From positions 23,057,239-23,121,238 of the forward strand of contig CM072516.1 in NCBI GenBank assembly GCA_036898135.1: 64,000 nt of DNA, read 5' to 3'. Below are positions 46,301 to 56,925 of this stretch, piece after piece. The position numbers were made by a program, and so were the translations under genes. Below the pieces are notes generated by a model. The model ran no database searches, was not told the DNA's origin, and worked only from the letters and a program-made list of their open reading frames with translations. This stretch comes from Oncomelania hupensis (taxonomy: Eukaryota > Mollusca > Gastropoda > Littorinimorpha > Pomatiopsidae). Each line of letters begins with the position of its first letter. Position 1 is the first letter of the stretch.

Positions 46301-47874
46301 TGAGACTTTTCAGACCACCTGTTTCTTCTCTGTTGAAATATTTGATTTCAATTTTAGCCTTTCTTACTATTTCTTCAGATCTGATGTTAGTTCGTCTCTT
46401 AACCATCAGCTTGCCATGCATCATTGGCGTCACAGTGGCGATAATTCCCATCCCATGGAATGTGTTGTAACCGTCAATGGTATTAGTGTTGTGGTCCAGA
46501 TTGTCGGCCATGTACTGTGCAAAATGGCCATCGGGAAAGGTAGTGCTCTCAGCATGGGTTGGAGAAATGGCGGCACTCTTTTCATAAGTCTTTATTTCGT
46601 CGTACGAGGGAGAAAATCCAAGTGCGTGAAGGGTTTCATTAAGAAACTTGGAAGCAAAGAGATGGTGCACCTGCACGCCTAGTCCCAGAGGCAAGGGACA
46701 CAATAACATCCTTGGGCGAGCTGCTTGCATTATTACTTGTCCAACTGATGCAATTTTCAGATCCGCTTTGCCACAGAAGATAATGCTCAACAGTAGCCTT
46801 AGAGACTCTGGAACAAACTGCAAATTAAAGCTTAATGATTCAATGTCATCCTGACTGGGGTATGCATCACGTGACGCTGCTACAGACTTAATGTCACTTT
46901 TAATAAGCTCTGCAGCTGCCTTGAGTATCTGTATCCTCTGGGCCTCCTCGTCGTTACCTTGTCTGGCATAAAACGAGTGCAGAATAGAAGATGCAGTTTT
47001 TTTGCACGTAACAACGTTAGCCTTCCCATCCACACATGTGATTATAACGTCATCGCCAAAGTGTTTCTTTAATTCGTGTTTCATCTTGGGATGGCTGTAT
47101 GCTTCATCCCCTCCATTGATTTCTTTCATCTTTGAGATCAAATCATTGATAGTGATCTGTTCATCGTCATTTTCTTCAAGAAAACGCACAGCTTTCTGAA
47201 AGGCCTCAGTCAAGGCTTCATTTTTTCGGCGGCCACGTTTTGCTTGCTGATTCTGCTGATCTGAAGCAGTTTCCCGAGGTCTCTTCAATGACTGAAATCG
47301 ACTATTACAATCTTTGTGATACACTGCATCTGCAGCAACTAAATCATTAACAAGTTCCAGTCTTGCAGTGACCTTTTGTGCCCAGTCATCATTCCTGCGC
47401 TTTGCACAAGCCATGTGAAGAGTTTCTTTATATTCTAATGTTCGAACTGTATACGACTCATCTTTTGGTTGTGGACGCCTTTTTTCAGTTTTGTCTACAG
47501 TTTTTGAACAAAACAAACAGCTGTTCTTGAAATCAAACTGTGCTGTGCTTGACCTACTGGACCGTGAACTTGATTCTGAACTAATGTTGTTCAAGTATGT
47601 CTTTATACTTTTTTTGTTAGTATAGTTGCGACGACAAGCAACGTGTACAAAGTCACCCTCACTGATCTCTAATGTATCTCCTCTTGTTTTGCTAGCAAGC
47701 AAAATACTAGAAACTCCTTTTTTTGTCGGATAAATGATGCCGTCATCTTGGTTCCTTGATTTTCGGCAAATGCCGCATACAGCTTCAGAAACCCTGGTGA
47801 CAATTATTACTGAACAATCTAATAACTGAATTCTTTCAGCGAATAAGACTAAATCGTAAATAATAATAATAATA

Positions 47875-47964
<90 letters not shown>

Positions 47965-48483
47965 GTAAATTAATGTATATAAATTTTTGACATTGTTTTG
48001 CCTACCATACATTCACGTTTAAGTAGCCCTGATAACAAAATATATATTACTATAAAATCTAAGAAATGAAATATCTGATCTGAGCATATTGAAATAATAC
48101 TAAATCGTAAAAAAGAGAAAATATATATATAGAATTATCACATTGTTTCGCCTATCATACATTTATACTTCAGAAACCCGGGTGACAAAATGTATATTTA
48201 AAAAAAAATCTAAGAAATGAATTCTCTGAGCATATTGTCAAAAGACTAAATAGAAAAAAAAATAATGTAGACTCAATTTTGACATTGTTTCGCTTACCAT
48301 ACATTCAAACCTATTGTTCTCTAAATATGCAATTTTCGCGTGAACAAGACAAAATTATCCCCTCCCCTTAACTAACATACCTGCATGCGATAATTAGCTT
48401 GCAGTTTACATCTAATATTGTTGCAAAACAACTTACAAAACGCGATCAGCATCATTCTGCTGCATCTCATTGTTTGCCGCCAT
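43302..48483 (-). CDS. 1512-aa zinc-finger / FEN-like nuclease / CXC protein, unnamed family
   Basis: Model: exon 1 48483-48437 (ATG, 15 codons plus 2 nt, donor GTAAGT), exon 2 47793-43302 (acceptor CACCAG), phases agree; 4539 nt. The long frame is open beyond 47702, so the start belongs in exon 1. N-terminus: C22-x2-C25 ... H66-x2-C69 and C108-x2-C111 ... H142-x2-C145, two zinc-binding motifs. Near 600-650, TFDQPLWWKA and GPFHLEKSFLACIGHLM recall a transposase-like catalytic block, function unknown. Near 1169-1330 lie VVFDGYG, SDADLQIV, GEDTDLLVLL and HALTGCDTTS followed by FGIGKAVAL: spacing and acidic residues resemble FEN1/XPG nucleases with their H3TH loop. C-terminus (about 1464-1505): CSCSGNCDAQSRCSCRRYG with more Cys, a CXC cluster as in TSO1/tesmin DNA-binding proteins. 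I recall similar predicted proteins in other invertebrates but no assigned role. The single huge exon suggests transposon origin, yet I found no terminal repeats. Confidence 0.85.
47794..48330. repeat. Degenerate ~130-bp tandem repeat in the intron of the 1512-aa gene
   Basis: Phrases such as GACATTGTTTCGCCTA, CATACATT and CTTCAGAAACCCGGGTGACAA recur near 47785, 48015, 48170 and 48290. The last phrase copies the real splice acceptor of exon 2. A (TAA)n tract is embedded at 47863-47965. Confidence 0.65.
47863..47965. repeat. (TAA)n microsatellite
   Basis: About 100 bp of TAA with two interruptions, within the intron of the 1512-aa gene. Confidence 0.95.
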
Positions 48484-49436
48484 TTCGATAAAACAAAGCT
48501 GTCAGAGGTCAGAATGACGTTACCTGCGACCCACTTTTGTGGAATGCTGCAGTGCGATGTGTGATAGAGGAACAGCGTCAAAAGGGGGCGAACACGGAAA
48601 ATAACGATTTTCAAAAATTATTTTAATATATTTCCCCTACGTCCCTATCGGCCGATTTTGAACCATAAGCTAACCCAATTATTCTCTACCCGATGCAGTA
48701 AGTTTTGCTTCTATAACAATTAGTTTTGGGTAGCCGATTTCCCCCTCTAGAGTATAGTCTTTTATCAGCTTGAAGGGACATTCGTGATGACAGCTAGCTT
48801 TCAATGCTAAAAGGTTTTACTCTTATCCCTGTTGTCATTGTTAGTAGCGCTGTGTGATAGGCTGTTGATATTAGAGCTGTTTGTGGAATTTTTAGAGCAC
48901 TTAATTCCAAAGGCTTTTGACTGTTGAAACCTATTTTGAAAAAGCATAGTTGTATTAAAATTGGTTGTTGAGCATGATTATAAGTGGATTTTTATCAAAG
49001 TAAGTCACAGCATAAAAACAAAATCAAACACAGCTAATGCAGCAGTTTTGCTTGTGACAAGCTTGTGAGTACATTTAATATATGTGATTAGTATTATTGC
49101 TAATTACATTTTTTTAAAACCCAATAAATAATGAAAAAGCTTGTCTGTTTTTTATAGTTTTTATTGTATTATACACAAGTTTAGCCTTTGTTAGTTATAT
49201 AACTATGCAATTATTGAGAATGTTACAGTCGAGGGTTATTTGATCTAATGTTAAAGAATGTGATAACATTAACAAACTTATTTCTCTGTGTGTGCAGATA
49301 TGAAGTAATCTGAATTCTGGACTCATTCAGAGTACTTCCCTCTATCCCACCGTTTAGATCTCTCGGGACTATTGCTTGGACTATTTGCAAGATCTCCAAT
49401 TCAGAAGGGTATATCTGAAACCTCCCCACCGAAAAG
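48484..49436. promoter_or_regulatory. Intergenic region between divergent minus and plus genes
   Basis: 950 bp between the ATG of the minus-strand gene and that of the putative plus-strand exon. Near the minus ATG is a GC-richer part (48480-48600) that may be its promoter. An acceptor-like TGTGCAG at 49290-49296 suggests that a plus-strand 5' UTR exon runs from there into the coding exon. Confidence 0.35.
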
Positions 49437-49550
49437 ATGAGTTCTAAATCTTATGAAGGAGGTTCTAGATCTGGGAGTGGTGGTCCAACACTGTTTGCAA
49501 CTCCAGTTGCCTCTATCCAAGACTTCCAAACTCAAGAAAATAAGTTTGTG
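49437..49550 (+). CDS. Probable first coding exon of an unrecognised gene
   Basis: ATG at 49437 is followed by 38 sense codons and a GTGAGT donor at 49551, ending in phase 0. The peptide is Ser/Gly-rich at first (MSSKSYEGGSRSGSGGP) and then reads TLFATPVASIQDFQTQENKF. Codon use and composition look protein-like, and no repeat overlaps it. I do not recognise the family and found no following exon up to 64000, a region full of transposons. It may be a true first exon with a very long intron, or chance. Confidence 0.45.
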
Positions 49551-50660
49551 GTGAGTGCTTGCAATTTTTTGTAAATGTTTGGGTTTAAATTTGTGTAGAC
49601 TACTAATAACTGACATTCATACAAGTTCACAATCTCTCTCTCTTTCTTTCTATCTTTTTGTTTGTGTGTATATCTGTTTGTGGGAGGGGGGGAGGAGAGG
49701 GGGTATTCTCCTGTTATAGCATGAGGAGTACAGAAAATGATTATATTAGTTTTGAGGTATGTCTTCTTCAGTATATAAAATATAATTTTTGCCCATGAGT
49801 ATATCAGGGTCACACATTAAGTGTCAGAAACCTATCTGGTTCCACGCATTCGTGAATCCAGCAGTCTGATTCTCATACCGGATCCATGTTGACCTCGGTG
49901 CATTTTGACATTTTAAAGGACAAAGGGACAGTATTAAAATTCTTGGACCTTTTGACGACCTTTGCTGTACTGGTTACTTCCCTTGTCCTGGCTTTAGACT
50001 CTTGTGTACATTTTTTTCTTCTTTGCATACCTGTTTGTCTCTCTCTCTCTCTATCTTATCTCTATCTTTTAACTTCTTCTTCTACTCCTTCTTAGTAATG
50101 TGAGAAGGCCATCGCACACTTAAGAGCATCATCAGGAGTTTTAAAAAAAGTACTTGATAATGATAGACACTGGAGGCCTGTTCTCTCTGTCTCTCTCTCT
50201 GTCACTTGCTCTCTTTCTTTGAAGGACATCATTGGTATGACAAATCATTACTATTTTGTCAGGAAACTATCTTCGTGTTGTTGTTTCCTCGTTATAATTG
50301 TAGTGTTTCCTCCTTGTCATAATTATCTGCCTAGACTTTGGATGTGCAGCTTGAATACTTCCAAAGCCCAGTCAACGTGTGTGTGTCTGTGTGTAAAAAG
50401 AACGTTGAAAACAATATCCCATCAGAATCTGCAACGCCTGATGGGATGATAACAGAAAATGTATAAATTAATACTTTTCAATTATTTGCCATTTGTGCAT
50501 GACATTTTTTTTTTGGGGGGAGGGGGTGGGATGATTGTTATGGTTGATCACTATTGAGGTACCCTTCGCATTGTTAAGGTACATGTAGATAGAGAAACAA
50601 CACTGCATGGGGCTTTTTTGTAAGATCTACATCGTCATCGCCAACTTCAGCAGTATATGA
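49551..50660. other. Stretch without a recognised feature
   Basis: AT-rich with short CT-rich runs (50040-50100, 50185-50215). No conserved frame or repeat copy seen. If the preceding exon is real, this is intron. Confidence 0.4.
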
Positions 50661-50661
50661 G

Positions 50662-50698
<37 letters not shown>
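50661..50698. repeat. (GA)n microsatellite
   Basis: About 38 bp of GA dinucleotide. Confidence 0.9.
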
Positions 50699-50700
<2 letters not shown>

Positions 50701-50931
50701 TAACAGTTTGACAATTTGATGCACAAATGGCCTCTGGCCCATTGTATACACACGTGCAAGCGTGCACAAACATTCACACTTTCACACATGTATTCCAGCA
50801 TTCGCAAACATGCTGCAGTTGCAGTTATGAACAAACAATTGTAATCAATGGATTAATGTTGCTAGAGACTCTGAGAGCAATAAATACATTAAAGTATACA
50901 CTTAGGAATAATTTTAATGAAAATAACATTG

Positions 50932-50932
<1 letters not shown>

Positions 50933-50978
<46 letters not shown>
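50933..50978. repeat. (TAA)n microsatellite
   Basis: About 46 bp of TAA, running straight into the LTR fragment at 50978. Confidence 0.9.
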
Positions 50979-50979
<1 letters not shown>

Positions 50980-51300
50980 TTACGTTTGAGACGCGCACGA
51001 TAGATCCGATCATTTTGTTTTGCAAAGCATGCAATAGAAGAGTGTATTGACCTTTGATTAGATTCTGCGTTGTCGCTAGAAGAAGTTTCTATAGTGTTGA
51101 TCATTTTCGTCGGTCGATGTTGTTGAGAATTTTCTGGAATTACTTGTTCATTATCGATCGAAGCTTCCAGATGTTACGAGTAAAAGCTTGTCGAATCTAA
51201 ACAAAACATGACGTAATGCAGTGCATAGTTCGGGTGATGAGTTTTAATTTGATTGGGTATTATTGCGTCATGCTGGAGTGTTCAAAGCTACGTAAAAAGC
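50978..51300 (+). mobile_element. 5' part of the 628-bp LTR family
   Basis: It starts TGTTACGTTTGAGACGCG and follows the 525-1152 LTR through GATAGATC.GATC.TTT.GTTTTGCAAAG, TTGACCTTTGATT and CGTCGGTCGATGTTG, then loses similarity near 51300. It begins exactly at the end of a TAA tract. Confidence 0.8.
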
Positions 51301-51579
51301 TCCTTCAATCAATTTTTTTTCTAATTCTGCTCAAATCTGTTATCTATTGTTACTCTTGATAATTTTGCCTCTGATGAATCGTTATATCCAAACTTGTCCA
51401 AGAGTCTTGTAGCCATTTATTGATAAAGCATCATAAAAACTAAATAATGTAAGACATGTCTATTTTCCTATGCTGACAGGTTCTTGCGGCGCAGAAAAGC
51501 ATGATGGACATATTTGGTTAATAAACGAACGTTGCTTAGAATAGATCTTTCCATCGAAGTAAACTGTTAGTCATTGTTT

Positions 51580-51948
<369 letters not shown>

Positions 51949-52313
51949 GGGTATTTATATAGCGCTTTTTTCTAATGACATCAAAGCGCAGTTTTGATGT
52001 ATTTATACTTAATGTTAACATCGAAATACATACGAAAAGAAGTGAAACAAAAGTGAGACACTAATAAATTATGCCAATACATAATACAAACATGAAAAAT
52101 AATTTGTACAAGTAAAATATAAAAGATGAGGGAGGAAGGGGGAGGAGGAAAGCAGCTAAGGAGTGAGGGGGCTAGTGGCGTGCGGGGTGACGGCGGTCGC
52201 TTCTAATTCAGAAAAGAAGGAATGATGTTGGTACTGAGAGGCGAGATCAGACATTTTTAAGGAAGAGGTGAGTTTTCAAATTGGACTTGAAAGTGGCTAT
52301 GTTCGGAGAGCTG

Positions 52314-52373
<60 letters not shown>

Positions 52374-53337
52374 GAGAGAGACAGAGAGAGAGACAGAGAG
52401 AGAGAGACAGAGACAGAAACAGAGAAAGGAATGTAGTTACAAGTTGAAGAACCAAGCACTGAGAAGGATCGACAGTCTGCAGAAGCGAGTTTGTAGCGGG
52501 GTATTTGTAGCATGATGGTGTCAGAGGAAGAACGAAGATTTTTAGATGGCATGTAGAAGTTAATGTTCTGGATGAGGTAAAAGGGGCTTATCCATGGACG
52601 CCCTTGTAACAGAAAGTACAGATTTGTTAGGTAATCCTCTTACAGGAAGCCAGTGGAAAAAATGTAGAAGGGGTGTGATATGATAAGATTTTTTTCATTT
52701 TGAGAACCAGACAAGCACATGAGTTCTGAATACGTTGGAGCAGATGAACAGAAGAGAAAGGAAGTCCAGCCAGAAGAGAGTTACAGTCGTCAAAACGTGA
52801 CTGGACAAGAGAGGAAATGAGTTTGGCTGTTGGGTCAGTGGTCAGATGCTTGCGGGCAAAACCTATTCTACCGTCTGAAAATTGCATGTTTGACAGGTTT
52901 TGCGGATGAATTCTGACTTGGAGAGGGTGTTGTTAAGGATGATGCCACAGTTTTTGACTGAATATGACATAGGAATAATGATTTGGCTAAGAGCAACAGT
53001 GTCTACAGGGGAACAAGACAGGTTGTGTTTGGTACCCGTAAGCATAATTTCAGTTTTGTTAGCATTGAGCTGGAGCTTGTTGGCAGTCATCCAGTTAGAA
53101 ATGTTTTCAAAGCAGTCAGAAGTTTTGGTCAGAATAGATGGAAAGTTTTGAGAGTGTCACTGTTTTTGAGATGTGTATCGTCTGCGTAGAAATGGTGGTA
53201 AGTATCATAGTTTTGGATGATCTGAGACAGAGGGGATGTATAAAGGGTGAATAGAGCATGGCCTATAACTGACTCCTGAGGAACACTGAAGGCAAGTCTG
53301 GACGGTTCAGAAAGGTAGTTATCGATACGGACAGTTA
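51949..53337 (-). pseudogene. L2-like LINE, 5'-truncated and degraded
   Basis: Minus-strand fragments in order: YTSPLSQIIQNYDTYHHFYADDTHL (active site YADD, about 53150-53260), WMTANKLQLNANKTEIML (about 53050), ARKHLTTDPTAKLISSLVQSRFDDCNSLLAGLP in shorter pieces (52627-52887) and [14 protein letters not shown] at the C-terminus (about 52250-52310). A GA microsatellite interrupts the C-terminal part. The 3' end AAAGCGCTATATAA is typical of L2-clade LINEs. Several frameshifts and stops make it inactive. Confidence 0.8.
52316..52431. repeat. (GA)n with CAGA interruptions
   Basis: About 115 bp of GA, the second half broken by CAGAGA units. It lies within the degraded LINE. Confidence 0.92.
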
Positions 53338-53340
53338 TTT

Positions 53341-54017
53341 GTGCGATCCTGGAGAGGACTTCCTGTCGGGACCCATTGTCTGATACAATGGCTCCTAACT
53401 ATTTGAAGCTATTCACTGTGTTGAGGGATTGGCCTCGGACTTTGATGTCCATGTTGATGCCATTGGTGTTGTTGGTCATCATTTTGGTCTTCTCTGCACT
53501 CATTTCCATTCCATAGGCTCTGGAGGTGGTGTCAAGCCTCTGTACCAGCTGTTCAAGTTCTTGTTCCTCTCCAGCCAATCCATCAATGTCATCCGCAAAA
53601 CGAAGGTTGGAGATTGCTCTACCCCTATGCTGAATGTGCCTTCGTGATCTGCAAGGGCATCTGACTTGATGTGCTTTAGGAAGATGTTGAAGAATGTTGT
53701 AGAGAGTAGGCATCCTTGACGCATACCGATTGTTGTTCTAAACTAGTTCCTGATGGCGCTGTTGTGGAGGACTGCACTGGTAGCCTTGTCATACAGGCTT
53801 TTGATGACTTCAATTATTTTAGGGCTGATGTTTTACGCTCTCATGGTTGCCCACAGAGCTGCATGCCAGACGCGGTCAAACGCCTTCTTGAGGTCTACAA
53901 ATGCATGATATAGATGTTGTTGGTGCTGTAGGTATTTCTCTCAGATTATTCTGAGTTTGAAAATGTGTTCAGTGGTACTTCGCCCTGCCCTGAGTCCTGC
54001 TTGTTCTTCAGCGCGGC
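53341..54017 (-). pseudogene. LINE family B, internal RT fragment
   Basis: The minus strand carries LYHAFVDLKKAFDRVWHAA-like sequence (about 53880-53920), IGMRQGCLLS, NLRFADDIDGL (about 53590-53620) and EKTKMMTNNTNGIN. It is cut on both sides: no 3' tail at 53341 and no N-terminal part beyond 54017. Confidence 0.8.
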
Positions 54018-54185
54018 GTAGTTGTAGAGCTCTAATAGACATACATTATCAATTAGTTCCAAGCAAAACCGTTTTTCTGATATATTCCAGAATTTGGAAT
54101 CATTAGGGGGAAGATAGCATGAAAAGAAAATTACATCTTTGTCCACATTCATTACGTTTTTGTCAAGATTTAGAACGACAATGTT
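54018..54185 (-). pseudogene. LINE endonuclease fragment
   Basis: The minus strand encodes DKDVIFFSCYLPPNDSKFW and then LELIDNVCLLE. It parallels the LHACAYVPPNGSRYY segment of the endonuclease at 58264-59226, so it derives from that LINE type, not from family B. It is wedged between two family B pieces. Confidence 0.55.
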
Positions 54186-54189
54186 CTCT

Positions 54190-54660
54190 ACAATCCTATC
54201 CTATCATAATTCCTATACCCTCGTTGGGGCACCACAGATGATTGTTTAACCCGCATATTCCACCTTTCTCTGTCCTCAGCAACTCTCATGGCTTCGTTCA
54301 GTGTCAAGCCAGTCCATTCTCGAATTTTTTTATGTCTCCCTCTTCTGTCTCCTTGCACCGTGCCTTGCAGGATGGTCTTTGCAAGACCTAATGCTCTGGT
54401 GACGTGGCCATATCATCGGACTTTCCGTTTCTTCACCACTGTGAGCATGTCATCGTTTTGTCCAATGGCTTGGGTGAGGATCTGTCGGACTTTATCTTTG
54501 GTGATGTGCTGGGTATAGGAAAGGCACAGAAGTCTTCTATATCACCCCATCTCCATGCTTTGTATTCTTCGTTGTAGGTCTGCTGCGAGTGTCCATGTTT
54601 CGCAAGCGTATGGGAAGATGGAGATGACAAGGGAGCGCAGCAGCCTTACCTTTGTTCTCC
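54190..54660 (-). pseudogene. LINE family B, 3' part
   Basis: Matches the 3' part of the 33752 copy on the minus strand (ending ATGATAGGATAGGAT at about 54195-54207). It has indels and no intact frame. Confidence 0.8.
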
Positions 54661-54713
54661 ACATCAATGCCAATTCTATGTACATAGGTTGACAACGATT
54701 TTGTTTAAACCAG

Positions 54714-54717
<4 letters not shown>

Positions 54718-54771
<54 letters not shown>

Positions 54772-54852
54772 GAGAGAGACAGAGAGACAGAGAGAGACAG
54801 ACAGAGACAGACAGAGACAGAGAGAGAGAGACAGAGAGAGAGACAGAGAGAG
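54718..54852. repeat. (GA)n / (CAGA)n microsatellite
   Basis: About 135 bp of GA grading into CAGA units. It ends directly at the 3' tail of the LINE at 54853. Confidence 0.93.
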
Positions 54853-54947
54853 ATTTGAAATTTGAAATTTGAAATTTATTTATTTCAATAGGGCCACAGC
54901 CCCATTAGAAAGGGGGTAATTTATCATGACATCACTTTACAAAGCAC

Positions 54948-55057
<110 letters not shown>

Positions 55058-56469
55058 TCTTGTCTTCTTGTCTTGCCGTGTACGCCCACAATCAATCGTG
55101 TTGATCATTATGGCATTTGAGAGGAAGATTTTGTACGCATGTCAAGTACGGATACGGAGCTAATAACATTTAAATCACTACATAGGAAATGTGAGTGAAG
55201 GGGGGAAATGCTGGGTAAGGAGACTAGGGGGGATGGCGGGTGGTGTGGAGGAGGGGAGTGGGGGGGGGAACTGGAGGGCTTTACTGGGAGACTCCCGACA
55301 CCAAGGTGTCAGCAGCCAGAGCCTCCAGTGCCTCACTTAAACAATCAGGACATTAGCAGAAACATATAACTATATATATAACAATCAGGATAACGCAATT
55401 TCCCGAATTTTAAAAGCATAATACAAGTAAACACATACATTTTTAACAATATGAGGTTGTTTTGATGACATTAGCAACTGAAAACGGAATAAACTTGGAT
55501 TTCTATGGAATTTTATAGGTATTAGCTTCTTTCTGAGATTTACTAGAAAAGGACAAAAAAGTAAGAAATGAATTTCATTCTCCACACCGTTTTTACATAG
55601 CGGACAAATTAGATCATCTGGCTTACATTGCCGATATCGATAAAAATGGACCAATAAATCTGAAACACCAAATCGGAATTTTGTCATAATGAATTTCATA
55701 TGACTGCCAAGAGGCATACTCAAATATTGAGACACAACATTTATTTGGCCGCAAAATAATCTATACATATGGAATCTTTCGCTTTCGCTCACATGTTCAC
55801 TCCAATTTTGCCATCTGCAATCAACCATGCGCTGCTTAAACATTCTTAAAAACTCTCTCTCCTTCCCTACACCTTGTGCTAGCCAAACATAACCAAAACC
55901 ATGTATATTTAAACACTGTCTTACTTTCGATGCCCAAGTTGCCTTCCCTCTATTGTCTAAATCCAGCAACACAAAATAAGCTTTTTTTGGGATTCTATCA
56001 GTAGGCATTTTACATAACTTCAACCAGTAACGAATCGTATTCATTGAGAAATTAATTAATAAAGGAAATCTGTTTAACTCTTTATATACGAGGTCATTTG
56101 GGGTCCGCATATTAACACATAATAATTTCTTCATTGCAAACAAATGAATCTTCTCACAATGATGCGCAGCATTTTCTAAGCCCCAAATTTCGGACCCATA
56201 TTTTAAAATAGATTGAACTTGAGCGTCAAACGATTTAAAAAAAACATCCAGTGAAAAATTATTAAACATTCAAAGCTTTTGCAAAATACAAAGAAGTGCT
56301 CTTTTTGCCCAACTGGATAAATCACGACACGCAGCAACAAAACTTAGTTTGGTAGAAAAATATATGCCCAGGTATTTGTAGGCTGTCAAAACGGGCATTA
56401 CCTCACCACCAAAAAACCATATTTCTCACCTTCCAAGATAACCTCCTTTTCTGAAAACTACAATATTAG

Positions 56470-56925
56470 GAGGCACTGTGGTCTAATGGTAGTGCTTCGG
56501 CTTGCGGATCAGAAGGTCCCGGGTTCGAGCCCTGGTCGGGCCATTGTGTTGTGTCCCTGGGAAAGACACTTTACTCCTGTTTTCCTACTCCTTCGGATGA
56601 GAGTATAAACCGAGGTCTAGTCTGTGTCGCATACATTCCATCATAACGGACTTTAAAGATCCTGACGCTCATGTCCTAGACGGGTGAGTGCCGGTGACAA
56701 GAAAACACCCAGCATGCACCTAGGTCCTTCTCCCCCATCCCTGGCTGCCCAGGATTGTGCTCAGTTGTCCGGGCGTCAGACCATGCGCCCAAAGGCTGCG
56801 GGTGGGCGTCTCGGGCGGCTTGAGTTAGATCCTGTATCGGCCAGCGCCTTGAGCAGCTCTTGAGCTGGAAAAGCGCTATATAAGAACGATTAAATAAATA
56901 AATAAATAAATACATACATTTTGTC
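56470..56925 (+). mobile_element. Full-length tRNA-derived SINE inserted in a LINE
   Basis: The head has A box TGGTCTAATGGTAGTGC and B box GGTTCGAGCCC in a tRNA-like T arm. The body contains TCCCTGGGAAAGACACTTTA, a motif shared by several metazoan SINEs. The 3' end is GAGCTGGAAAAGCGCTATAT then AAGAACGATTAAA and an (AAAT)n tail. It splits the RT region of the minus-strand LINE (sequence resumes on both sides). The 3' end resembles that of the LINE at 51949-53337. A half copy lies at 22440. Confidence 0.87.

Noticed and set aside
43397..47199. Many plus-strand frames of 60-140 codons
   Set aside because: All are antisense shadows of the 1512-aa minus-strand gene.
47700..47702. TTG as start of the 1466-codon frame
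   Set aside because: The frame stays open upstream and joins in phase to an ATG exon at 48483-48437, which also completes the first Cys pair of the zinc motif.
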